NCBI GenBank assembly: GCA_964629965.1
Contig: CAZVRZ010000064.1
Coordinates: forward strand, 1 to 30,628
Source: CAZVRZ01 sp964629965
GTDB lineage: Bacteria > Chloroflexota > Anaerolineae > Anaerolineales > UBA4823
Direction of reading: 5' to 3'
DNA length: 30,628 bases
Shown here: positions 6,308 through 13,910 of the stretch, piece after piece
Numbering within the stretch: the first letter of the stretch is position 1
Layout of the letters: every line of letters begins with the position of its first letter
Program-made: the position numbers and the translations under genes
The notes under the pieces: model-generated
What the model saw: only the letters and a program-made list of their open reading frames with translations
The model's database searches: none
What the model was told of the DNA's origin: nothing

Positions 6308-8302
6308 ATGAAGAACGAATTTATCCTGGCTTTCAATGAAGTATTAGAAGAAAAACAGTTGCCGAAAGAAGTTATTTTACAGGCATTGGAAGCTGCTATG
6401 GTGTCAGCGTATCGGCGTGATGTAAACGCCTCGAACGCCCAGCACGTAGATGCCAAGATCGATCCTGAAACAGGTCGCGTGGTTATTTACGCTGAAAAAG
6501 AGATCGTTGATGTTGTCCAAGATGAGCGCACGGAAGTGTCTTTGAACGATGCCACTGCTGTTGACGCTGATGCTCAACTCGGCGGTATGATCATTGTTGA
6601 ATCGACGCCTAAGGATTTTGGGCGAGTTGCTGCTCAAACTGCTCGGCAAGTTATTCAACAACGAATTCGCGAGGCAGAGCGCGAAACTCAAACCGAGTTT
6701 TTCAGCAAACAACTTGGCGATATCGTCTCTGGTGTAATCCAGGCTATGACTCCCCAAGGAGCCGCCATGGGACTTGACATGAAAGCCGAGGGTGTATTGC
6801 CGCGCAATCAGCAAGTGCCTGGTGAGCGTTTCCGCGTTCATGATCGCATCCAGGCGCTTTTGCTAGAAGTCAAGCAGTCGCCGAGAGGCCCTCAGATCAT
6901 CCTTTCTCGGTCTCATCGTAATTTCTTGCGTAGATTGCTTGAAAATGAGGTTCCCGAAATTTATCATGGTTTGGTTGAGATACGTTCAATTGCGCGTGAA
7001 CCGGGCCAACGATCAAAGGTTGCTGTTGCAGCATTACAACCCGCTGTAGATCCTGTAGGAGCCTGTGTTGGTATTCGCGGCGTACGTATCCAAGCGATCG
7101 TACGCGAACTCAATGATGAAAAGATCGATGTGATTGAATGGAATCCTGATCCTGCCGCTTATATTGCTAAGTCTCTCAGCCCGGCCCGCGTGAATGGTGT
7201 TTATCTCAATGACCATACGCGCGGTGCCAAGACCGCTACTGTGGTGGTTCCCGAGGATCAGCTTAGCTTAGCAATTGGTCGTGATGGGCAGAATGCTCGC
7301 TTGGCTGCTAAGCTAACCGGTTGGCGTATCGATATCAAGAGCTTGCCAGAAGCAGCATCTGATGCTTTAAATAAATTGCAACGCGATCCAGATTACGCAT
7401 TTATGCTTGAGCGCGAGACTGACATCATTTCGCAGATTGAAACCATTCTGGCAAAGAAGGCTGAAGGGCGTCCAGTTACTCCAGAAGAATATCAGGTGTT
7501 GTCTCAATTTGTTGATCGTGTTGAGCGCGGTATCCTTCGACAGCGCGATGCTGTTCGCCTTGCAGAAGATGCTCGCGTAGCGGAAATGCGCAGCACAATT
7601 AATCCCGCCGCCTTTGAAATGTCCTTGGTCGATTTGCCATTCTCAGATCGTCTGTATAATATGCTGAGCGAAGCCGGGTATGATACCGTTGGGACACTGA
7701 TGCTTCAGCTTAAACTTGACCCAGATACGATCCTGGCCTTGGATGGTGTAGGGCCGCGTGCTATGGATGAAATCAAGTCAGTTCTATCTGCTCTAGAATT
7801 TCCTGAGCCGTTGGCCGTTACAGAAGAGCCGCTGCCTGCTGCAGCAGAAGTCGATGTTGTTGATGCTGGAATGACATCTGCTGAAACCACAACGGTTGTC
7901 GAAGTCGCTGAAGCTGCGGCTGCGGATCAATCTGCCGTGGAACAACAGCCTGTCTCAGAAATTGCAGCTTCAGAAGTTGAGGCTGTTCAGGTTCTAGATG
8001 CAGAGGAACAAGCGCCTGAGTTGGTTGAGGTAGGTGAAGAAGGACAACAACCCGGACAACCGGAAGAAGCAGAAGTATTGGGTGATATATTTGCAATCCG
8101 CCCAGAAATCTTCGATCGAGATGAAGAAGAAGATGAAGATGAAGACGAAGACGAATTGGGATCGAAGAAGGGCAAGAAGGGTAATAAAGGCAAGAAACGC
8201 AAGTTCGTGGAAGTTGTATATGATCCAGATCGGGACATCACGGTTGTGAAGCGTAAGCGCAAGCGTGGCGACTCTGATTGGGAAGATAACTGGAACGTAT
8301 AG
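6308..8302 (+). CDS. nusA: Transcription termination/antitermination factor NusA
   Basis: NusA binds the RNA polymerase exit region and controls pausing, termination and antitermination. The 664 residues begin MKNEFILAFNEVLEE, typical of the RNAP-binding N-terminal domain (about 1-125). Next come an S1 domain (about 130-200), then two KH domains: 'CVGIRGVRIQAIVREL...IDVIEW' and 'LAIGRDGQNARLAAKLTGWRIDI'. After a helical linker there is a helix-hairpin-helix unit ('LYNMLSEAGYDTVGTLM', 'ALDGVGPRAMDEIKSVL'). The tail of about 140 residues is unusual: Ala/Glu/Val-rich, then an Asp/Glu block (about 8118-8156) and a Lys/Arg-rich end. I start at ATG 6308, where GAAGGA abuts and GGAG lies 11 nt upstream; ATG 6278 is in frame but has no ribosome site. 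No rimP gene precedes it, unlike in many bacteria. Confidence 0.96.
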   Translation: MKNEFILAFNEVLEEKQLPKEVILQALEAAMVSAYRRDVNASNAQHVDAKIDPETGRVVIYAEKEIVDVVQDERTEVSLNDATAVDADAQLGGMIIVESTPKDFGRVAAQTARQVIQQRIREAERETQTEFFSKQLGDIVSGVIQAMTPQGAAMGLDMKAEGVLPRNQQVPGERFRVHDRIQALLLEVKQSPRGPQIILSRSHRNFLRRLLENEVPEIYHGLVEIRSIAREPGQRSKVAVAALQPAVDPVGACVGIRGVRIQAIVRELNDEKIDVIEWNPDPAAYIAKSLSPARVNGVYLNDHTRGAKTATVVVPEDQLSLAIGRDGQNARLAAKLTGWRIDIKSLPEAASDALNKLQRDPDYAFMLERETDIISQIETILAKKAEGRPVTPEEYQVLSQFVDRVERGILRQRDAVRLAEDARVAEMRSTINPAAFEMSLVDLPFSDRLYNMLSEAGYDTVGTLMLQLKLDPDTILALDGVGPRAMDEIKSVLSALEFPEPLAVTEEPLPAAAEVDVVDAGMTSAETTTVVEVAEAAAADQSAVEQQPVSEIAASEVEAVQVLDAEEQAPELVEVGEEGQQPGQPEEAEVLGDIFAIRPEIFDRDEEEDEDEDEDELGSKKGKKGNKGKKRKFVEVVYDPDRDITVVKRKRKRGDSDWEDNWNV

Positions 8303-8311
8303 AGAAAAAAG

Positions 8312-8665
8312 GTGCCCCGTAAGAATATGAGAAGAAAGCACATCCCGCAGCGCACCTGTGTGGGTTGTCGAGAAGTGCTTTCAAAGCGGTCATTAATACG
8401 AGTTGTGCGCACTCCTGCTGGAGTGCAGATCGATCTGTCGGGCAAATTAGCGGGCAGGGGGGCTTATTTGCATGATCAGCTTTCTTGTTGGGAGCAAGGT
8501 TTACAAGGACCTTTGGCTCATGCCTTAAGAACTGAATTGACGCCGGACGATCGAGAACGCTTGAAGGCTTTTATGCTTTCACTGCCAAATGGTTCACCCT
8601 CTCCATTAATTCAAGGGCCTGTACGATCTGAGAAGCATTCAGATGCGAGTGGCCTCGATGGGTAG
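8312..8665 (+). CDS. ylxR: YlxR family RNA-binding protein (RnpM)
   Basis: A small basic protein of the YlxR family (DUF448), always found between nusA and infB. B. subtilis YlxR has been reported to bind RNase P RNA (name RnpM). The family core is clear: 'RTCVGCREVLSKRSLIRVV' followed by 'DLSGKLAGRGAYLHDQLSCWE', with the G-R-G-A-Y motif. The first 85 or so residues match the family; the last 30 are a Ser/Pro-rich extension of low similarity. The start is uncertain: GTG 8312 overlaps the AAAAGG stretch, while ATG 8327 (MRRKHIPQRTC) fits the family N-terminus too. It starts 9 nt after nusA, so it is in the same operon. Confidence 0.9.
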   Translation: MPRKNMRRKHIPQRTCVGCREVLSKRSLIRVVRTPAGVQIDLSGKLAGRGAYLHDQLSCWEQGLQGPLAHALRTELTPDDRERLKAFMLSLPNGSPSPLIQGPVRSEKHSDASGLDG

Positions 8666-8786
8666 TGGCGAAATGATTGTTTGAGAGCGCGCATAACTTG
8701 GTTACCGCAACTCTGCTGGTTTAGATGATCTTTTTGTCTTACCTGCTCATCGGGGTCTATTCGAAATAGCTTACTGGAGGTACTGT

Positions 8787-10580
8787 ATGAGCGAGAGTGG
8801 ACAAAAAACGAAGACAATCGAGCTTCCCATTTCCATAACTGTCCGTGAATTAGCTCAATCTATTAATGCCAGCCCCATTGATGTTATTCGAACGTTGATG
8901 ACAAATGGGGTTATGGCCAATATCAATCAGCAAATTGATTTTGATACTGCGGCCATTGTTGCTGCCGAAATGGGGTACGATGCCACTTTGGAAACTCAAG
9001 AAACTTCCGAGTTAGACACGGGCGAAATTCCATTTTGGCGGAAAGTAATCTTGTCAGAACCGCCAGATCGTTTGCAGCCCAGGCCTCCCGTGGTGGCAAT
9101 CCTTGGACATGTCGATCACGGGAAAACATCGCTTCTAGATGCTATCCGCAAAACGAATGTGGCTGGCGATGAAGCAGGAGGCATCACGCAACATATTGGC
9201 GCATACCAAACAGAATTAAATGGTCGCCTGATCACTTTTCTGGATACGCCAGGTCATTCGGCTTTCACTGCCATGCGGGCGCGTGGGGCGCAGGGAGCTG
9301 ACATTGTTGTATTGGTTGTCGCGGCAGATGATGGCGTGATGCCACAGACCAAGGAGGCTGCTTCTCACGCCAAAGCAGCCAAAGTTCCTATCATTGTCGC
9401 CATGAATAAGATTGATAGAACAAATGCTGACCCTGACCGGGTAAAACAGCAGCTTGCCGAAATCGAGCTGATCCCGGATGAATGGGATGGCGACACCATT
9501 GTGGTGCCTCTTTCAGCCAAGCAAAAGATCGGCATTGATGATTTGCTTGAAGCCATTTTGTTGGTAGCGGACAACCAAAAGATCTTGGCCAATCCTGATG
9601 GAAAAACCATCGGTACCGTGATCGAAGCGCGCGTCGATAAATCGATGGGGGTGTTGGCTACCTTACTTGTTCAAAATGGCACTTTGAGTGTAGGAGATGT
9701 TGTGGTTGCAGGGAACTCGTGTGGCCGCCTCAAGGCTCTCTTTGATTATCGCGGTCGACGCGTGCGAAAAGCTGGTCCGGCAACTCCTGTCTCGGTGATG
9801 GGATTGAATGATGTGCCTGCAGCGGGTGAACTGTTTCAGGTTATGCCTTCGGAACGCGAAGGCCGCTTGCTTGCCGCCGAACGTCAGCAAGCCAAAGACG
9901 CCGTATCTGTTGATAATAAAGCAGGGATCACTCTCGAGCAGCTATACGATCGTTTTCAGGCTGGCGATGTTTTGGAATTACGCCTGGTTGTAAAAGCGGA
10001 CGTGCAAGGATCGCTGGAACCCCTCATTTCTTCTCTCCAGGATCTTGGCAAAGGTGACATTAAGGTCAATATCCTGTATGCCGAGACCGGTAACATTGGT
10101 GAAAATGATGTGATGCTTGCTTCTGCATCTCATGCTGTTGTAATAGGTTTCAATGTACAGGCTGATGCCGCTTCTCGCCGTTTAGCTGATACCGAGGGAG
10201 TGTCCATCCGTTTATACGATATTATTTATCGAATGATAGAAGATATCGAAAAAGCATTGAAGGGAATGCTTGCGCCTGAAGAAAAAGAGATTGTGATCGG
10301 CCATGCCGATGTGCGAGCGGTATTTAAAATTTCCAAAGTCGGAAATATTGCCGGATGTGTGGTCTCTGGCGGTGAGATCCGCCGTAATGCCAAGGCTCGT
10401 CTCTTGCGACGTGGCGAGGTTGTGTTCCAGGGCGATTTCGGCTCTCTAAAACACCTTCAAGACGATGTGCGGGATGTGCGCCAGGGTTTTGAGTGTGGTA
10501 TTGGCTTGAAAGGTTTTGACGGGATTGTTCCCGGCGATGTAATTGAATGTTACATAATCGAGAAAGTAAGTCAGGTTTGA
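8787..10580 (+). CDS. infB: Translation initiation factor IF-2
   Basis: GTPase that brings initiator fMet-tRNA to the 30S subunit and promotes subunit joining. It has 597 residues. An IF2_N domain occupies about 10-65 ('ISITVRELAQSINASPIDVIRTLM'). All G motifs are present: G1 'GHVDHGKT' near 108, G2 'GGITQHIGAY', G3 'DTPGH', G4 'NKID' and G5 'SAK'. The C-terminal tRNA-binding region ends with 'GFECGIGLKGFDGIVPGD'. The long variable N-terminal extension of E. coli IF2 (890 residues) is missing, as in many compact IF2s. The start is ATG 8787 with GGAGG 6 nt upstream. The 121 nt between ylxR and infB hold no ORF and only a weak CTATT/AATAG hairpin at 8757-8769, with no L7Ae-type gene. Confidence 0.97.
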   Translation: MSESGQKTKTIELPISITVRELAQSINASPIDVIRTLMTNGVMANINQQIDFDTAAIVAAEMGYDATLETQETSELDTGEIPFWRKVILSEPPDRLQPRPPVVAILGHVDHGKTSLLDAIRKTNVAGDEAGGITQHIGAYQTELNGRLITFLDTPGHSAFTAMRARGAQGADIVVLVVAADDGVMPQTKEAASHAKAAKVPIIVAMNKIDRTNADPDRVKQQLAEIELIPDEWDGDTIVVPLSAKQKIGIDDLLEAILLVADNQKILANPDGKTIGTVIEARVDKSMGVLATLLVQNGTLSVGDVVVAGNSCGRLKALFDYRGRRVRKAGPATPVSVMGLNDVPAAGELFQVMPSEREGRLLAAERQQAKDAVSVDNKAGITLEQLYDRFQAGDVLELRLVVKADVQGSLEPLISSLQDLGKGDIKVNILYAETGNIGENDVMLASASHAVVIGFNVQADAASRRLADTEGVSIRLYDIIYRMIEDIEKALKGMLAPEEKEIVIGHADVRAVFKISKVGNIAGCVVSGGEIRRNAKARLLRRGEVVFQGDFGSLKHLQDDVRDVRQGFECGIGLKGFDGIVPGDVIECYIIEKVSQV

Positions 10581-10598
10581 TCTGACCAGGAGAGAAAG

Positions 10599-10958
10599 TT
10601 GGTTTCAAAAGCGCGAGTTGTGCGGATTTCGGAACGTATCCGGGATGAACTATCGAACCTTTTAGTGAAGGAAGTTCAGGATCCACGTTTAAATGGTGTT
10701 TCTATTACAGACGTAACGGTGGATCGCGAACTGGCGTTCGCCGATATTTATGTTTCATCTTACCAAGGCTCAACCCATTCTGCTGATACCTTAGCAGGAC
10801 TAGAGCGTGCCCAGGGATTCTTGCGCAGCGAATTAGCTCATCGAATTGACCTGAGGCATTTTCCACGGTTGCGTTTTCATTGGGATCCTACCTTTGATCG
10901 GGCCGAGGTGATTGAGCAGTTGATCAAAACGATACAGGATGAAAAGAATGATGCTTGA
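10599..10958 (+). CDS. rbfA: Ribosome-binding factor A
   Basis: A 119-residue KH-like protein that binds the 30S subunit during late 16S rRNA maturation. The family pattern is clear: 'RVVRISERIRDELSNLLVKEVQDPRL', 'SITDVTVDRELAFADIYVS', and the C-terminal 'LRHFPRLRFHWDPTFDRAEVIEQLI' (P-x-L-x-F-x-x-D in the family). The start is TTG at 10599, supported by AGGAGA at 10588-10593, 5 nt away; no ATG is available at the N-terminus. It lies 18 nt after infB and its stop overlaps the nrnA start region. Confidence 0.95.
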   Translation: MVSKARVVRISERIRDELSNLLVKEVQDPRLNGVSITDVTVDRELAFADIYVSSYQGSTHSADTLAGLERAQGFLRSELAHRIDLRHFPRLRFHWDPTFDRAEVIEQLIKTIQDEKNDA

Positions 10959-11898
10959 TGTTCAGGAGCAAGCCCGGTTGATGTTTCTCCAGGCCGAAAG
11001 AATCTTGATCGTTACGCACGTTCGGCCGGATGGTGATGCAATTGGTTCGCTGCTGGGCTTGGGCCTATCGTTGGAGTTGACTGGCAAACAAGTTGTCATG
11101 GTTGTGAGTGATGGCTTGCCGGAGGCTTTACGCTTTTTACCATATAGTGAGAAGATCCAGGTTTCTGCTCACGGAAGTTTTGACCTGATTGTGGCAGTTG
11201 ATAGCGCGGAGCCTAAGAGGATTGTCCCTTTTGGAGATGGCAACTACAACCTGGATTTGAACATTGATCATCACATCACGAACACACTATTTGCTCGAGT
11301 GAATTTGGTGCAGAGTGATGCTGCTTCTACTGCCGAGATGCTGGCAGAATTACTTAAGAATTGGAAGTTTCCGATATCTCAAGCAGTAGCGGATGCGCTG
11401 ATGACTGGCATTTTAACGGATACCATAGGATTTCGCACGGGTAGTGTCAATCCAAAGACACTTCGTATCGCTGCTGATCTTTGCGAAATGGGCGCCCGGT
11501 TGCCCCAACTATATCACCAGGCACTGCTCCAACGTTCATTTACTGCCATTAAATATTGGGGAGCGGGGTTGTCGACATTACAACGCGATGATGGAATTGT
11601 CTGGACAACATTAACACTCGCAGACCGTTTTACGGTAGAATATCCTGGCAATGATGATGCTGATCTTATTAACCTTCTTGGTGGTATAAAAGATGTAAAG
11701 ATAGCAGTTATCTTTGTAGAACAGCCAGATGGGCTCGTAAAAGTAAGTTGGCGAGCGCTTATGGATGTAGATGTGTCTAAAGTTGCTATGCAATTTGGTG
11801 GTGGGGGCCATCGAGCAGCGGCAGGCGCTGAGCTTCAAGGCGCTTTGTTTGAAATTCAATCGAAGGTTTTGGCTTCTACAAAACAATTACTTGTATAA
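10948..11898 (+). CDS. nrnA: DHH/DHHA1 phosphoesterase, NrnA-type nanoRNase/pAp phosphatase
   Basis: Family members degrade 2-5-nt RNAs and dephosphorylate 3'-phosphoadenosine 5'-phosphate. DHH motifs in order: 'THVRPDGDAIGS' (D-G-D near residue 28), 'VAVDSAEP', 'IDHHITN' (DHH), 'GILTDTIGFR', and the DHHA1 signature 'GGGGHRAAAGA' near the end. Total length is about 316 residues, normal for NrnA. Three ATGs are possible (10939, 10948, 10951); AGGA at 10936-10939 is 8 nt from 10948, so I prefer that one. It overlaps the end of rbfA by 11 nt. pAp is also a product of PAPS-dependent sulfate reduction, but the reductase in this window looks APS-specific, so RNA turnover is the safer main role. The -10 box of the next unit overlaps its stop codon. 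Confidence 0.92.
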   Translation: MMLDVQEQARLMFLQAERILIVTHVRPDGDAIGSLLGLGLSLELTGKQVVMVVSDGLPEALRFLPYSEKIQVSAHGSFDLIVAVDSAEPKRIVPFGDGNYNLDLNIDHHITNTLFARVNLVQSDAASTAEMLAELLKNWKFPISQAVADALMTGILTDTIGFRTGSVNPKTLRIAADLCEMGARLPQLYHQALLQRSFTAIKYWGAGLSTLQRDDGIVWTTLTLADRFTVEYPGNDDADLINLLGGIKDVKIAVIFVEQPDGLVKVSWRALMDVDVSKVAMQFGGGGHRAAAGAELQGALFEIQSKVLASTKQLLV

Positions 11899-11899
11899 T
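11894..11899 (+). promoter_or_regulatory. -10 box (TATAAT) upstream of the truB leader ORF
   Basis: A perfect TATAAT overlapping the nrnA stop codon, exactly 6 nt before an ATG at 11906. A TTGGCT at 11869-11874 could be a -35, but with a long 19-bp spacer. The position implies a leaderless transcript. Confidence 0.5.
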
Positions 11900-11905
11900 T
11901 TATCT

Positions 11906-11995
11906 ATGATAGGTGGGGGGTGTTCTTACCCTCCTATTTGTGCCGTAACCTACAAAAACAATAGTGATACTATCACACTAGCAAAGGGAATTTGA
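11906..11995 (+). CDS. Predicted 29-aa leader ORF upstream of truB
   Basis: A short frame whose ATG lies 6 nt after a perfect TATAAT and whose TGA (11993-11995) ends one base before the truB ATG (11997). It encodes 29 residues beginning MIGGGCSYPPICAV and ending LAKGI. There are two Cys and a Tyr-Pro-Pro, and no transmembrane segment. There is no Shine-Dalgarno sequence, consistent with leaderless translation. A hairpin (11909-11937) and a 13-bp palindrome (11964-11976) lie inside it. It could be a regulatory leader peptide, a coupling device for truB, or chance. Whether it is translated or conserved cannot be told from one sequence. Confidence 0.4.
   Translation: MIGGGCSYPPICAVTYKNNSDTITLAKGI
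11909..11937 (+). terminator. Hairpin between nrnA and truB (terminator or attenuator)
   Basis: Outer stem ATAGG (11909-11913) with CCTAT (11933-11937), inner stem GGGT (11918-11921) with ACCC (11928-11931), joined by an asymmetric internal bulge. Only a short TTTG follows, so termination would be weak. It could end the nrnA transcript or attenuate the unit starting just upstream. Confidence 0.35.
11964..11976. promoter_or_regulatory. 13-bp palindrome upstream of truB
   Basis: GTGATA-C-TATCAC is a perfect palindrome with one central base, 20 nt before the truB start and inside the 29-codon leader ORF. It looks like a small operator half-site pair, but no regulator is identified. Confidence 0.3.
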
Positions 11996-11996
11996 G

Positions 11997-12917
11997 ATGA
12001 ATCGAGAGGATGAAAGTGATAATGTAGTTTCGGGGGTATTGGTTGTTGATAAACCGATCGGAATGACATCACATGATGTTGTTCAAGTTGTTCGGCGAGG
12101 TACGGGCATTCGGCGTGCAGGTCACACAGGAACCTTAGACCCGCGTGCTTCTGGTGTTCTGGTGATCTTAATAGGTCCGGCTGTGCGACTAAGTGAATAT
12201 GTTTCTGCCTCGGATAAACGATACCAGGCAACAATTCGCTTGGGCAGTTCCACGGATACTTACGATTCTGAAGGTAGAGTGGTTCAAACCGCCTCTGTCG
12301 ATGATGTTGATGATGTTGATGAGGAGAAGTTTGACAATGCTCTTCAGACGTTTGTCGGTGAGATTGAACAGGTTCCCCCTCCATATTCTGCGGTGAAAGT
12401 TAATGGTCGCAAGGCCTATGAGATGGCGCGAGAAGGGGAAGAAGTGTTACTACAACCTCGAAAAATCCACGTATATAGCCTGGAATTGCTGGAATGGGCC
12501 TCGCCTGAAGCAGTGGTCGATGTCTTCTGTTCATCGGGAACCTATGTGCGTTCCCTGGCGAATGACCTAGGGACTGCATTAGGTTGTGGCGCTCATCTGA
12601 TTGGCTTACGGCGCACAAAGAGCGGGCGTTTTACTTTACGAGATGCGGTTCCTCTGCGGCGTTTACAAGAAGCTTTTATGGCAGGAGATTGGTACCGGTA
12701 TCTTATCCCAGCCGCCGAGGCATTAGGTGATTGGCCTATGGTTGAGTTGGATGCGGATCAGGTAGAGCTTGTTCGTCATGGACATCGTGTGCCGGCAGAA
12801 CCCGAATCGGCGAACTGGGCGCGTGGTGTGAGTGAACAGGGTGACCTGGTTGCTCTGCTTGAGGTAGACACTGCTACTAACGAATGGCAACCTCGTAAAG
12901 TTTTCTTCTCATCCTGA
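11997..12917 (+). CDS. truB: tRNA pseudouridine(55) synthase TruB
   Basis: Converts U55 of the T-psi-C arm of tRNAs to pseudouridine. It has 306 residues, the normal length. The N-terminal motif 'GVLVVDKPIGMTSHDVV' and the catalytic box 'GHTGTLDPRASGVL', with nucleophile Asp48, are intact. Later come 'RYQATIRLGSSTDTYDSEG', 'PPPYSAVKVNGRKAYEMAREGE' and 'FCSSGTYVRSLANDLG', all standard TruB motifs, followed by a C-terminal PUA-like part. A small nucleotide repeat of GTTGATGAT units near 12302-12325 encodes an Asp-Val-rich insert. The start ATG at 11997 is one base after the stop of a 29-codon leader ORF; AAAGGG lies about 8 nt upstream. Confidence 0.96.
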   Translation: MNREDESDNVVSGVLVVDKPIGMTSHDVVQVVRRGTGIRRAGHTGTLDPRASGVLVILIGPAVRLSEYVSASDKRYQATIRLGSSTDTYDSEGRVVQTASVDDVDDVDEEKFDNALQTFVGEIEQVPPPYSAVKVNGRKAYEMAREGEEVLLQPRKIHVYSLELLEWASPEAVVDVFCSSGTYVRSLANDLGTALGCGAHLIGLRRTKSGRFTLRDAVPLRRLQEAFMAGDWYRYLIPAAEALGDWPMVELDADQVELVRHGHRVPAEPESANWARGVSEQGDLVALLEVDTATNEWQPRKVFFSS

Positions 12918-12961
12918 GATTTTCCTGTTCAGATAACCTGATCTTAGCGCTGTATTTATTT

Positions 12962-13891
12962 ATGTTTCAGCACTATACATCGCTTGATCATATACTGTTA
13001 AATAATGCCTGGGTCACAATTGGCTCTTTCGATGGAGTTCACCTGGGACACCAGAAACTATTGCATGAAGTGACTTCTGGAGCTCATGCTGTTGGAGTTC
13101 CAGGGGTCGTGTTGACTTTTCACCCCTCCCCTGCGGTGGTCTTAGGTAGGCGCACGGGAGCTTACTGTATTGACACAACCGAAGAGAGAATAATTCGCCT
13201 GGAAGCCGCGGGGGTTGACGCGGTAATAACTCTACCCTTTGACCTCGGCCTTGCTGAGACGTCTGCACGTGATTTTTTGATCATGCTTCATAGCTGCCTT
13301 CGGTTCACCCACTTGTTCGTGGGTTGTAATTTTGCTTTTGGGCGGAATAGAGAAGGAAATGTTGCGACCATAGAAAACCTGGCAGGCGAGATCGGATTTC
13401 AAGTTCATGCTACAGATTTATTCAGCATGGAGGGAGAGGTTCTTTCTTCTAGCCGGGTGCGCCAGGAAATAGCTCGAGGAAACGTAGAAACAGTTGAGCG
13501 TTGGCTTGGAAGAGCTTATCAATTGTGCGGACAGGTTATGACGGGCGATCAGCGCGGCCGTACTCTTGGTTTTCCAACCGCAAATTTATCTTCCAATCCA
13601 TGTAAAATAATCCCTACTGCCGGTGTTTATGCTTGCCAGGTGGTGATCGATAAAACTGTCAAAGCTGCTGCGGTCAATATTGGTGTTCGACCAACTTTTG
13701 ATCGACTGGCTGTTGCCCCTCACGTTGAAGCGCATATTCTAGATTATTCTGGTGATCTATATGGAAAAACGATCTGCCTTCAATTTTTGCGGCGTTTGCG
13801 GGATGAACGTCGTTTTCCTGATGTGTCTTCCTTAATACGGCAACTCCACCAGGATGTAGAACAGACGCGCAAGATCTGCCTGGAAAAGTGA
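12962..13891 (+). CDS. ribF: Bifunctional riboflavin kinase/FAD synthetase
   Basis: Makes FMN from riboflavin and ATP, then FAD from FMN and ATP. The 309 residues split into an N-terminal nucleotidyltransferase (FAD synthetase) and a C-terminal riboflavin kinase. The first shows 'TIGSFDGVHLGHQKLL' (the H-x-G-H box), 'VGCNFAFGRNREGN' and 'VLSSSRVRQEI'. The second shows 'GRTLGFPTANL', the kinase P-T-A-N motif, then 'GVYACQVVI' and 'HILDYSGDLYG'. The start is ATG 12962; no Shine-Dalgarno sequence is visible, and an AT-rich TGTATTTATTT precedes the ATG. The 44-nt gap after truB has no terminator, so it is probably the last gene of the nusA operon. It converges with the kinase-like gene, 19 nt away. 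Confidence 0.95.
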   Translation: MFQHYTSLDHILLNNAWVTIGSFDGVHLGHQKLLHEVTSGAHAVGVPGVVLTFHPSPAVVLGRRTGAYCIDTTEERIIRLEAAGVDAVITLPFDLGLAETSARDFLIMLHSCLRFTHLFVGCNFAFGRNREGNVATIENLAGEIGFQVHATDLFSMEGEVLSSSRVRQEIARGNVETVERWLGRAYQLCGQVMTGDQRGRTLGFPTANLSSNPCKIIPTAGVYACQVVIDKTVKAAAVNIGVRPTFDRLAVAPHVEAHILDYSGDLYGKTICLQFLRRLRDERRFPDVSSLIRQLHQDVEQTRKICLEK

Positions 13892-13910
13892 TCTGATAAG
13901 CTTTACTTGC

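Noticed and set aside
6404..6841. Minus-strand frame of 145 codons inside nusA
   Set aside because: It lies wholly within the well-supported nusA coding region and shows no recognisable domain.
7987..8445. Serine-rich minus-strand open frame of 152 codons
   Set aside because: It is the antisense of the Asp/Glu-rich and Lys-rich tail of nusA plus ylxR; low-complexity codons remove stops in that frame. No ribosome site or family pattern.
12302..12331. GTTGATGAT repeats as a possible minisatellite or CRISPR-like repeat
   Set aside because: Three short in-frame units encoding an Asp-Val stretch in a TruB loop; no spacer structure.
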